Part shown: positions 12,701 through 23,095 of the stretch, piece after piece
Position numbering within the stretch: position 1 is the first letter of the stretch
Layout of the letters: each line of letters begins with the position of its first letter
From: Brachypodium distachyon
Lineage: Eukaryota > Streptophyta > Magnoliopsida > Poales > Poaceae
Reading direction: 5' to 3'
Length of the DNA stretch: 64,000 nt
NCBI RefSeq assembly: GCF_000005505.3
Contig: NC_016133.3
Coordinates: 27,072,508 to 27,136,507 of the forward strand
Notes under the pieces: generated by a model
What the model was told of the DNA's origin: nothing
What the model saw: only the letters and a program-made list of their open reading frames with translations
Database searches by the model: none
Program-made: the position numbers and the translations under genes

Positions 12701-14412
12701 AAAATTATAGTTTACAATTTGTAGATCCACCACGAACAAGCATTCACTCAAATTTGTCAAGGTCTTATTATGGCAAGCTCAAATTTGTTAAGATATTATT
12801 ATGGCAAATACCCAAATGACCATTCCACAGTCCACATCCCAGATTCGTAAAGAAATGAAGTGTATAACTAATACAATAAAGCAATCAGGATTCATGAGAG
12901 AAGCAAACTTTGCCTAGATGGAAACTGCTGTACTTTTAGTTTATACACTATGCCACTGTGGCGCAGCCAACATATGACAGAAGAGGACATGAACCCTAAT
13001 AAGACACGCAACATGTCCGGTTCAATGCAATCTGACTTCCACTAAAAAGCCAAATCAACTTGCAAAGATCTAAAGAAGGACGATCTTCTCTGTAGTACCG
13101 TTTTCTCCAATTGTAACTGTAGCTGTAATTGTAACTGTAATTATATCATCTGTAAGTACTACTGCGATCTTTTATTAAATGGGGTTCAGGCCGACTGTGG
13201 CCCATCATAGTTCCGTTAATCTGCAGTACCCTTTAAAATTTCAACTCCAAGTGTATTACAAAAATAAAAAATATATAAGTTTGCTGCAGATAAAAAAAAT
13301 CTGCTCATCGTCTTTTAATATATCATTTTCCAGAATTTTCACATATTGTCAATCTTGACACAATAAATTCAAACAAAAAAGATTACAAATATGAAGAGTA
13401 AATTGAGAAGTATGATTCGGAATTTCATGTTGATATGACGGATTGCACCAATTCGTACATTGCCAACAACAAATGCCATATATTCTTAGGTGAACCAAAA
13501 ATATTCTTCTCAGAAATCTACACAAATGAATTAATCCAAACACATAATTCACCTTCCTAGATAGCTTCATATCAATTTAAGCACAGATACACAAATGATA
13601 AGAATAACTTCTTCATATAACAAGAGTGATAGTTGCACTGGAGCTGACACCAACAATATCATTCCATGCACGGTGCACAGATCAATCCAATCTTCTACTG
13701 CCCAAAAAGGTCACGCGACTATTTGAGGCTTCCACCCAATGTAAATATGAACTGTTCTGTAAGAATTGTACTAATTTGGTTTTCTGTACGGAGATCTCAG
13801 TACATACAAAAGCAAGTCCTACCAAAGTTATCAACCTGAATCCAAACTAGGCACTTCCCAGATCCCAAGCAAGCCACCCCCCTAAAGATTATTGAACCAC
13901 ACAATAAAATCACAGAGTGCCTCGTGCTAACCTGCCTCTTCTCGAGGAACATGCCGGAGCTGGTCCGCACCTCGCTCTGGACGCTCTTCCCGGACTCGTT
14001 GTCCGCCACCATCGACTTCTCCAGCTTGTCCTTAGCCTACAAACCACGCAAAAACAACCGAATCAATCAACCATCCACCGAGGCGAAAAGTCCGCCTCAA
14101 TAACGAGATCGAGCGGCGGCCACACTCACCAGCTCGATCATGTGGTCGCACTCCGGTTCCGACAGGAACCCCTTGTGCAGGAACGCCCTAACCGCGAGGC
14201 GAATAAGGAAACAGTTGTCAGAGTCGCACGTAGCGGCTAGGGCTGGGAGGGAGGTGGATGGGGGGAGATCAGATCGATCGTCACCTGGGGCGCCATGAGA
14301 GCTGGACGACGCGGGAGGGGTCGAAGGCACCGCCACCGGCGACGCTCGACGCGGCGGAGGCAACAGCGGCGGTGAGGTGGAGCGCTAGAACGGCGACAAG
14401 GATACGAGCCAT
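9731..14412 (-). CDS. P4H: Prolyl 4-hydroxylase with C-terminal ShK domain
   Basis: Seven exons on the minus strand: 14285-14412, 14130-14187, 13932-14036, 10637-10694, 10377-10552, 10251-10311 and 9731-10041. All have GT/AG borders and compatible phases, giving 298 aa. The N-terminus (MARILVAVLALHLTAAVASA) is a signal peptide or signal anchor for the ER/Golgi. The 2-oxoglutarate/Fe(II) dioxygenase core has the iron ligands His136 and Asp138 (HYD) and His221, and the 2-oxoglutarate-binding Lys231 (HX10K spacing). Residues 256-296 form a six-cysteine ShKT module ending CRKSCNLC. The length fits the 280-300 aa of plant P4Hs. The family hydroxylates prolines in extensins, arabinogalactan proteins and other hydroxyproline-rich proteins. 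The gene looks intact. Its third intron (10695-13931) is 3.2 kb, while the first two are under 100 bp. Confidence 0.93.
11838..11960 (+). mobile_element. tRNA-derived SINE in the P4H third intron
   Basis: An A-box-like TAGTTGGCGAGTGG (11846-11859) is followed about 20 bp later by the B-box-like GGTTTCAAATCCC (11879-11891) and then by GAATTTAGGTTCC. This resembles the head of grass tRNA-derived SINEs. It is antisense to the host gene. The 3' end and target duplication were not resolved, so the end coordinate is approximate. Confidence 0.5.
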
Positions 14413-15049
14413 AGCGCGGCGAGACGGGGCAGAGCCGCAGAGGACAGGGAGGAGTGGAGGAAGGAGGCCTGGAAGCCTTTTGGTGGCTGGGGTGCGGAGT
14501 GTGTGAATTCTCCAGGCATGGAGTAGTACAGACGAGACACTGACAGTGGGGCCGGAATAGTTCAGCGTCGACTTGTCAGCGGGACTGAACGGTTTCCCAC
14601 GGAGCGCTTTGACGATTCGTTGCGTTATCAAGACAAGACATTGGCCAAAAAATTTATTAGTGTATTTTTTTAAGAACAAAATTTATATAATTAATTCGTT
14701 TTTAAAAGTTTTCGCTGATAATTGTAATTTTCTACTGCACAAATTACATATAATAAAATTTTGGTTAGTCAAAATTTTTTGTTTTAGCGAAATCAACTAT
14801 GCCAACATTTGTGAAAAATGAGGAAGTATTATGCAATGTGTTATTTTTAATGGCATATTTTCTCATTTTCACAGAAATAGCGTTCATGTATTTTAAAGTC
14901 TAACTTTGATCAATAATTAGACAAACGATATGTGCATTAGTGCTACAAAACTATATTTGAGTTCTATTTTTTTTCAAAAGTATAGAATTTATCACACATA
15001 ATCTACATGTTGTTGTTTGCTATGCATGTTCCGTGAATATTGGTCAGGG
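14413..15049. other. P4H upstream region grading into AT-rich intergenic DNA
   Basis: About 270 bp of mixed sequence upstream of the P4H start is followed by AT-rich sequence with no coding potential. The retrotransposon cluster starts at its right edge. No TATA box could be chosen with confidence. Confidence 0.45.
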
Positions 15050-15105
15050 TTGCAGAAAGGGACAGATCAGGACTTGCTGATAGAAGGGCGCGGCAACACG
15101 ATCAG

Positions 15106-15224
15106 GTCCTGCAGGGCCCCTTCGGCCGTGGCGGCGATCCCCGGGGCGAACCCCGACGCCCCTACCGAACTTAAAAGGGGGTCGTGGCCGCACGCCCCCG
15201 GTGTCGGAGCACTGTGCGACGACA
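15106..15224 (+). repeat. 3' remnant of the element A 5' LTR
   Basis: The segment matches the end of the element B LTR, with shared blocks CCGAAC..TAAAAGGGGG and CCCCGGTGTCGGAGC. It finishes in CGACA just before TTTGGCGCGCCAGGTAGGGGG, the start of the internal region. The upstream limit of homology is unclear and may reach about 15050. Confidence 0.6.
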
Positions 15225-15332
15225 TTTGGCGCGCCAGGTAGGGGGCGCGAGAGTAGAGCCCCTCGGTAACCGCCGGCAGCGAAGTTAGCATCGACGTCGG
15301 TCTCGCTTTCTTCGCCGACGGGACTAGTCGCC

Positions 15333-18055
15333 ATGCCCCCCAAGCGGGCTGGCGATCCACGGATAGACTCACGTGAAGCCCCAGCGGCACACGTGCGGTC
15401 GCACGACGTGCGACCCGAGTCGGGGGCTTAGGAGAACCCCGAGCCCTCGAGAGTGCAGCAACCACAGTTGCCTCCCCCTCCTCCTCGGCAGTCTGCAGAC
15501 AATCGGCCGAGGGGACCGGCTGCCACCAGTGCCGGGCCAGTCGCGCGAGCGGGCATGGTGCCGCCCGCGCCGGCCAGCGAGTTGAGTCGCGGGCCGAGGA
15601 TGCCCCACGACAGCGGCACCAGGAGCACACTGCGTTGCGGGCAACCCCTAGGGGTTCGCACCCGGAGGCGTCAGGGGCCAGGGCGGGAAGAAGCCGCTCG
15701 GGAAACCGACTGCCCCCCGCACGAAACCCGGCGGAAGCCATCATCGCCGCGCGCGTCATGGTGCGGTACGAGCCGCAGCAGGGCACGCCGGCGCATGAGA
15801 CGTGGGGCGAGGAGTTGGAAGCGCTTCTCGCCCTGGCCGCCCAGCAGCCGCAAGGCGAGGGTGCCCCGGTAGGCTTCGGCCACGGGTAGAACCCGGAGCG
15901 CCGAGACGCGCCACCCACCTCCCGACAGGGGGAGAACCCTCCCCCTCCGCAGGGAGGCCAAGGAGACGGGGGCCCGGAGGGGTCCTCAAACTCATCGCCC
16001 ACCGTTCCAGGGGGCGATGCGCGTGGCATCTTGAATGCCCGCTAGTAGGAGGATTTGCGCCCGCGCTTGGAGCGCCGGCGCAGGCGCGAGGTAGAGCGCC
16101 AGCGCCCACAGGAGCAGGAAGACGCTCCCATGCGCCCCGAGGACGGCTGCACCGCATTCACACGCGAGCTGCGGCGGGTGACGTGGCCCTGCAAGTTCCG
16201 AGTGCCCGCGCTCGGTACGTACAACGGGACCGCCAACCCCAAGGATTTCCTCCTAACCTACACGCTGGGCATGCATGCCATCGGCGCGGACGACAAGGTC
16301 AGGGCAAACTGGTTCCCGATGGTCCGAAAAGGAGCAGCGCGAACCTGGTTGCTCAACCTGCCCGCCGGGTCCATTGCCACTTGGGCGGACCTGCGCGAGC
16401 AGTTCGTGAGCGCGTTCTAGGGCGGCTATAAGCGCCCGAGAATCATGGCGGAGCTGCACACTATTGTGCAGAAGCCGGGAGAGACGTTGCGGGGCTTCGT
16501 CAACCGCTTCTCTAACCTCTCCTATTCCATCCCAGAGGCGGAGGCGGCCGCCATCATCAACACCTTCGCCATCAACGTCCACGATCCCAAGATGCGCAAG
16601 AAGCTAAGCACGCATCGGATCCGGACGACGCAGGACTTTTACGCCCTGGCGCACAAATGCGCCATGACCGAGGAATGGCGCCTAGCACCCGAGCTGGCAG
16701 CCAAGGCTGCCGCGAGCCCTGGCGAGGGCTCGCAGAAGAAGGGTTCCCGCAAGCACAGCGGGAAGCAAGTCCTCGCTACGGACTCGGGGGCTCCTGCCGC
16801 GAGGCCCGCGAAGAAGGCCTCGCCGGGCGGTGGGTCTGGCGGGAAGGAGGGCGACGTGCCCCGCTGCCCCATCCACCGCAACTCCACCCATGACGCGCAG
16901 AACTGCCGTGTTCTGTAGGGGATCAAGCAGTGGCGGGAGCAGCGCCATGAGGAGCGCCGCGCCGCCGGTGCCTGCTTGAACTGCGGCGACATCGGGCATC
17001 TCTCCCGAGACTGCCCGAACGACCCAAGAGCGGGGCCGAGGCCGGCCGGCGGTGGTGCCGGCAGGGATGAACCCCAAGGGGGGCGCGGTCAGCCCCGCGT
17101 GGGTCGGGAACGCCCTCCCCGGGGATGCGACAGGGCACACATTGAGGAGCAGCGCGAGTCCGACTGTACTGGCGGCGACGAGCCGGGCTTCCAGGAGCCT
17201 CACGGCGTCGCCTGCATCGATGGGGGAGCTTACGGTCTCCCATCCCACGCCGCGGTGAAGCGCCTCACCCGCGACGTGTGCGCGCTGTTGCCGGATGCGG
17301 AGCCGCAACAGCCGCTGAGGTCGCACGTGCCAATCACCTTCAGCGCCAACGATCACCCGGCACGACAGTTGGGTTCAGGGGTAATACCCTTCGTCGTCTC
17401 GCCGGTCATTAGCAATATGACGGTGACCAAGGTGCTGGTGGACAACGGAGCGGGGCTTAACTTCCTGTCCTCCAGGCTGGTGGAAAAGCTCCAGCTGCCG
17501 ATGGAGCAGCTAAAGCCCACCGATCCGTTCCAGGGGGTGAACCCCGGGATCGTGCGCCTGCTGGGATGCATCACGCTGTCAGTCACCTTCGTGTCCTGGG
17601 AAGCGTTCAGGACTGAGCACATAGTATTCGACGTGGCGCATACGTCGTTGCCTTACAACGGGATCCTTGGTCGGCCAACGCTGATCAAGTTCATGGCGGC
17701 CACGCATTGCGCCTATGGCGTGATGAAGATGCCGTCCGTCTATGGAGTCGTCTCCATCCGGTGTGACCTCAAGAACGCGGCTTGGTGCGTTGGCGAGGTC
17801 GTCCGGGCCGCTGCCGCAGCTGACACCGGCGACGAGGATGCAGTCGGGGACGACAGCTTGCCGGGCGATGCCCCGGCAACGAAGAAGGCCCGCGCTACCC
17901 CGCGAGAGCTTTCCGGGGGAGGAACAGGCTCGAGCTCGCGCCCCAGCAAGGGGCAGGGGCTCTGGGAGGAGGCCGCCAAGGTGAAGAAGCTGCCCCTCCA
18001 AGCCGGCGACAAGGGGCGCACCGTTACCGTCGCTGCGAACTTTACTGTCGAATAG
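15333..18055 (+). pseudogene. Element A gag-protease, with stops
   Basis: The frame starts at the ATG at 15333 (MPPKRAGDPRI). It shows the retrotransposon gag block (TRELRRVTWPCKF onward), a CCHC zinc knuckle CLNCGDIGHLSRDC near 16976, and an aspartic-protease-like VDNGAGLNFLS near 17440. In-frame TAG codons at 15429, 16418 and 16916 stand where element B has CAG at the last two sites and, by alignment, at the first. A terminal TAG at 18053-18055 separates protease from reverse transcriptase and is also present in element B. Extra stops between 15880 and 16050 show further damage. The product would be the structural capsid protein plus protease. Confidence 0.75.
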
Positions 18056-20116
18056 GAAAGCGCCCTCATCACCTTCCTCCGGGATAATGCCAACGTGTTC
18101 GCTTGGGAACCGTCAGATCTTCCCGGAGTCCGCAGGGAGGTGATTGAGCATCGGCTTGCGGTGCGCCCGGATGCGCACCCCGTCAAGCAGAAGGTCCGGC
18201 GGCAAGCACAAGAGCGTAAAGATTTCATCAAGCAAGAGGTGGACAAGCTCAAGGTTGCCGGGGCAATTAGGGAAGTTCTATACCCCAGTTGGCTGGCTAA
18301 CCCTGTAGTAGTGCCTAAAGCAGGGAATAAGCTTCGCATTTGTGTAGATTTTACTGATCTTAATCGCGCATGCCCCAAGGATCCCTTTCCTGTACCCCGT
18401 ATCGATCAAATAGTTGATTCTATGGCTGGTTGTGACTTGCTGAGTTTTCTGGATGCTTTTTCCGGCTACCATCAAATCAAGATGGCGGTCGAGGATGAGG
18501 AAAAGACAGCGTTTATCACCCCGGTTGGCTGTTATTGTTATACATGCATGCCTTTCGGGTTGAAGAACGTGGGCTCCACATTTCAGCGCGCCCTGCGCGA
18601 ATGTTTGGGGCCCCAGCTAGGCCGCAACGCGGAGGCCTACATGGACAACATCGTCATCAAATCGAAGCGTGGGGACTCGCTGATTGATGACCTGCGGGAG
18701 ACGTTCGACAACCTCCGCAAGATCAAGCTCAAGCTGAACCCCGATAAGTGCACCTTCGGTGTTAACTCCGGGCAGCTTCTAGGCTTCTTGGTTTCGCACA
18801 GGGGTGTACAGGCCAACCCGACCAAGATAGAAGCCATCGAGAAGATAGAGGCCCCCCCCAAGGTGAAGGACGTCCAGCGCCTCAACGGCTATGTCGCTGC
18901 GCTGGGACATTTCATCTCCAGGCTGGGCGAACGTGCCCTGCCTTTCTTCAGGGTAATGAAGAAGAAGGGTTCAATCGACTGAACTCCCGAGGCCGAGGAG
19001 GCGTTCCAGGAACTCAAGCAGTACTTGAGGTCGCCGCCCGTCCTCGTCGCCCCCAAGCCGAGCGAGCCGCTGCTACTCTACCTAGCGGCGACTGACCAGG
19101 TGGTCAGCTCGGTGCTAGTTGCCGAGAGGGAGGAGGACGTCCCGGGGACTGGGGCGGCGGGGCAGGGGGTTGAGCGGCCCCCGGCAACCGCCTCGGACCC
19201 GGGAACCACCCCCGAGTCGGTGACCTTGGTGCCGCGGAAGCGGTTGGTGCAGCACCCGGTGTACTTCGTTAGTACGGTGCTGCGCGACACGCAGACAAGG
19301 TACCCGCAAATGCAGAAGCTCCTTCTGGGGATTCTCCTTGCATCCCGCAAGCTGCGCCACTACTTTCAGGCGCACTGTGTCACGGTGGTGTCAAGGTTTT
19401 GCCTTGAGCGAGCCCTCACCAACCGTGAAGCCACCGGGGGAGTGGCCGAATGGAGGATGGAGTTGTCGGAGTTCGACCTCCACTTCGCCAACTCTAAAAG
19501 CATTAAGAGCACGGCCTTGGCGGACTTCGTCGCGGAATGGACGTCCACGGGCGTAGAAGAAAGTGAACCGGAGACCAGCCTGCTCGGCAAGCTGGACGAG
19601 GACAACTGGGTCCTCTACTTCGACGGTGCGTTCAGTCTTCAAGGAGCAGGCGCTGGAGTTGTGATCGAGTCACCGACAGGGGACCAGCTGAGGTTCGCTG
19701 TCCAACTCGACTTCGCTAACTCCACCAACAACACGGCGGAGTACGAGGGCCTGCTTGCCGGGTTATGGGCGGCAGTCGCCCTCGACATTAAGCGCCTAGT
19801 TGTTCGCGGCGATTCCCAGCTCGTGATCAACCAGGTGAACAAGGTCTACGACTGCCCTCAAATGGCGCTGTACGTGGAGGAGGTCCGGAAGCTAGAACGA
19901 AAGTTCAAAGGTTTGCGCTTCGAGCACGTCAAGCGGAAGGATAACTTCGTTGCTGACGAGCTAGCCAAGATGGCAGCAGAGCGCCGGAAGCCTCCGGCGG
20001 GGGTGTTCTGTCAGAAGCAAGCGGCTCCTTCAGTCGCCCCCAGCTGGCTGTCGGGGACGCCCCTCCGGCAACCGAAAGAACCCCTGCGGCAGCAGGGGTC
20101 CATGCCGCTGATATAG
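18056..20116 (+). pseudogene. Element A reverse transcriptase and dual RNase H
   Basis: The frame continues in phase after the TAG at 18053. RT motifs include FTDLNRACPKDPFPVPRID, LSFLDAFSGYHQIKM and MPFGLKN. The catalytic box reads YMDN (18638-18649) where element B has YMDD, so the second catalytic aspartate is lost. A TGA at 18980 replaces a Trp codon at the start of the first RNase H. The second RNase H starts near 19610 (LYFDGAFSLQGAGAGVVIES) and has NTAEYEGLLAGL and VRGDSQLVINQVN. The frame is lost near 20116. Confidence 0.8.
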
Positions 20117-21211
20117 CGGCATGCGTTGGCAGGGAGATTCCCCCCTGGGCGGAAGAAATCACCCGCTACTTGAAAGGGGAAGTTCTCCCGGAAGATGACG
20201 TCGCCGCAGAGCGGGTTGCGCGGCAAGCCAAGATGTACACTGTGGTAGATGGGAACCTCTACCGCAGGCGTGCGAACGGTGTCAAGCTCATCTGCGTGCC
20301 GCAGGATGAAGGGTGCGCACTGTTGGAGGACATACACCGGGGCACATGTTCGCACCATGTGGCCTCCCGGGTTTTAGCCGGCAAGGCATTTCGGCATGGC
20401 TTCTACTGGCCCATGGCCCTGGCTGACGCAGAGCGGTTGGTGAGGACATGTGAAGCGTGCCAGTTCCATTCGAAAAAGAGCAACCAGCCGGCGCAGGCCT
20501 TACATGTCATCCCCTCCTCATGGCCATTCACGGTCTGTGGGATCGACATCGTTGGCAAGCTACCGAGGGCGGTTGGCGGTTATGAATATTTGTTCGTGGC
20601 CATCGACAAGTTCTCCAAGTGAGTGGAGGTGGAACCAGTGCGGAAGGTGACCGCCCAGGCGTCCATCAAGTTCTTCAGAAGCATTGTGTGCCAGTTTGCT
20701 GTGCCTAACAGCATCATCACCGACAACGGCACGCAATTCACGAGTGCGGCATTTCAAGCCTACTGCGAAGGCATGGGCACTAAGCTGCGCTTCGCGACCA
20801 TTCCTCACCCGAGGAGTAACGGGCAGGCGGAGCGAGCCAACACAGAGGTGCTGCGGGGGCTCAAGACGAGAACCTTTGACAAGCTCAAAGGCCACGGGAA
20901 ACAATGGGTCGAAGAACTCCAGCCCGTGCCGTGGTCCATCTGGACCACACCTAGTCGGGCAACGGGCGAAACTCCATTCGCCCTTGTCTACAAGGCAGAA
21001 GTGGTGCTGCCCCTCGAGCTCAAGCACGGATCTCCCCAAGTACGCGCGTACGGCGACACCAGCCAACACGAGCAAAGGGTCGACGATCTAAACGTCATCG
21101 AAGAGCTTCGATGCCGGGCTGCTGTGCTGTGCGAGCCGCGTGCTACCAGCAGGGACTCCGTCGTTATCACGACAGGCGGGTCCGTCCCCGGGGGCTCGAG
21201 AATGGAGACCT
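20117..21211 (+). pseudogene. Element A integrase, truncated
   Basis: The zinc-binding part (HHVASRVLAGKAFRHGFYW, then CEACQFH) is followed by the catalytic core with Asp in GIDIVGKLPRA, Asp in TDNGTQFTS and Glu in NGQAERAN, the DDE triad. A TGA at 20620-20622 interrupts the core where element B encodes Trp. The coding region ends abruptly at the junction with the element C LTR, at the position corresponding to GLENGDLF in element B. Confidence 0.8.
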
Positions 21212-23071
21212 TAGCTAGCATAGAGGTACGAGTAATATTCCTAATGCATCTAATAAAACATCTAGTGCATAATAAAATATTTGGGAGAACGATCAAAGTG
21301 AACTTGCCTTGTCCAAGGTTGTGGTAGCTCTCGCACTTTTCGCAACAACAAGGAATACACTCCACACAATCTAAAATAAAAGAAAGCATACACACAATAA
21401 ACACAACATTCAATACAAAAATCATGCCATGATGGATATGCCATGATGGTGCACACAAAGGTTACTTCTAAAGTAAAAAGTTTTGTTTCTGTTTCGAAAG
21501 GTGTTTCAAATGATTTGGACAGATTATACAACATCAAAGAGGTAATTACTATGCATGAAACAAGGATAGGGTTTAAATTAAAAAGTTGTGTGGTTTTTGC
21601 AACATAGAGCAAGATTTAAACTTGTATGCCATTATTATTCAAAATAATTTTCTTCTGGTCCTAATGGACGGAGAGCATGCTCAAATAATTTTACAGCAAG
21701 CTAACATGCTCAAAACTATTTTGAAACAATTCATTTGAAATTTAAACCATATTCAAGCATTCTGTAATTTGCTTCTGACAAAATTGTTCAAAATTGAAAT
21801 TGGACTGTGACAAAACATCCGACAAGTTGTGACGATTCCAGAAAGGTGCGGATCACAAATTTTGGACAAACGGTTTGAAAGATATGATGCTTTGAAGTTA
21901 GAGGGGCTTTTCTGCAAAAGTGCAATTTTTATTTCGACCGAAAATAAAAACTACAAAGAAATCCAGCCACGTGGCCTGACGGGGTTGGCCGGAAGCTAGG
22001 GCTTCTCTGGCGGCGCGAGGGGTCGGACGGCGGCGGGCGACGGCGCGGGCGCGGTGCGGCGGCGCGGCCGGCGTCACGGAGCGGTGGCGCGGGGTGGAGC
22101 GGCGGACGGGCGGCTCGGGCTCGGAGACGGGCGACGGCGCGGCGCGCAGAGAGCACGAGCAGCGGCGGACGGCGGCAGACGGCGGCCAGGCGCTGCGAAG
22201 GTCCAAAAACAGAACAGCACGCATCATGGGGTGCGGAACGAGGAGAGGAGAGAGGTTAGGGGGTCGGCGCGGGGAGAGGCTCACCGGAACGGCGCGAAAA
22301 CGCGAAGAACGGCGACGACAGAGACGAACTCCGGCGAGCAATTACTTTCTAACCGCAGCAAAATTGGACGTGAGGTTTGGGGGAAGAGAAAGAGGAGGCC
22401 GAGAGATACAAAGTGACGCGCGGGGTTCAGGTATGGAGTCGTGAACGAGCAGGACTCGGAGTGGGCGTCGTGGGCAGTTCCTCCGGGAGAATCGGAGTCG
22501 GTTGGAGGTAGGACATGATGGCGGGGCCCACTGTCAGTGGCCGCGGGCGGCTCGGGCGCGGCGGAGCCGGTTGGTCCGGTCCAGTTCGGCCGGTTTCCTT
22601 CGGTTTTTCTTTTCTTTCTTTCTATTTTCTGTTTTTGAACTCCAATTTTGATTCAAGGCTCCAAATTACTCCAAATAAATTGCAACAAAATTTGTAAAAT
22701 CATATTTTCATATGATCTAACTTTTGGAACAAGAATTTCCTCACAATAAAATATTTAAAAATAATTTGCCTATAAAATGGCTTTTAGGGCCCTTAGACTA
22801 TCGAAATAAATTATTTTTCAAAATAATTTCAAAAGCCAATTTATGGGACAGCTATATATAAGCATTAAATCCCTTTTTATACCAATACCCTCATGGGTTA
22901 AAACACAAAATGCTTAAAAACAAAAATCAAGGCCCAAAATCAAATAAAGGCATTTTTGCATAAGGGTTTTCGGGGCAAATTTTAGGGTTTTGAAAGTGAT
23001 TAAATGCAAAGGTGACATGATGCTCATGATATGCAATGCATAAGAAGGGTTTTGAAAATTGGGATGTTACA
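21212..23071 (-). repeat. Truncated 3' LTR of element C
   Basis: About 1.86 kb is nearly identical to 28977-30828 of the solo LTR, with long stretches without mismatch. On the minus strand it begins TGTAACATCCC at 23071. The terminal part that corresponds to 27768-28976 of the solo LTR is missing because of the junction with element A. Confidence 0.85.
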
Positions 23072-23095
23072 CACCTAACCCCCTTAAGATGAATC
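23072..23095 (-). promoter_or_regulatory. Polypurine tract of element C
   Basis: On the minus strand the sequence TTAAGGGGGTTAGGTG directly precedes the LTR start TGTAACATCCC. This is the usual place and composition of the plus-strand primer of LTR retrotransposons. Confidence 0.6.

Larger units (their letters stand above)
15050..21211 (+). mobile_element. Element A: truncated Ty3/Gypsy, Tat lineage
   Basis: The order is LTR remnant, gag, protease, reverse transcriptase, RNase H, a second RNase H, integrase. The second RNase H after the first is the hallmark of the Tat lineage. The left end keeps only the 3' part of the 5' LTR. The right end is cut inside the region after the integrase core and joined to the LTR of element C, so the 3' LTR is gone. 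The coding region is broken by stops and frameshifts. Element B (minus strand, 40638-46643) is a paralogue that helps to read the broken frames. Transposition by its own products is not possible. Confidence 0.85.

Noticed and set aside
22000..22550. GC-rich open frames inside the chromovirus LTRs, repeated at 29760-30260
   Set aside because: The same block occurs in both LTR copies with frame-changing indels, so it is not coding.
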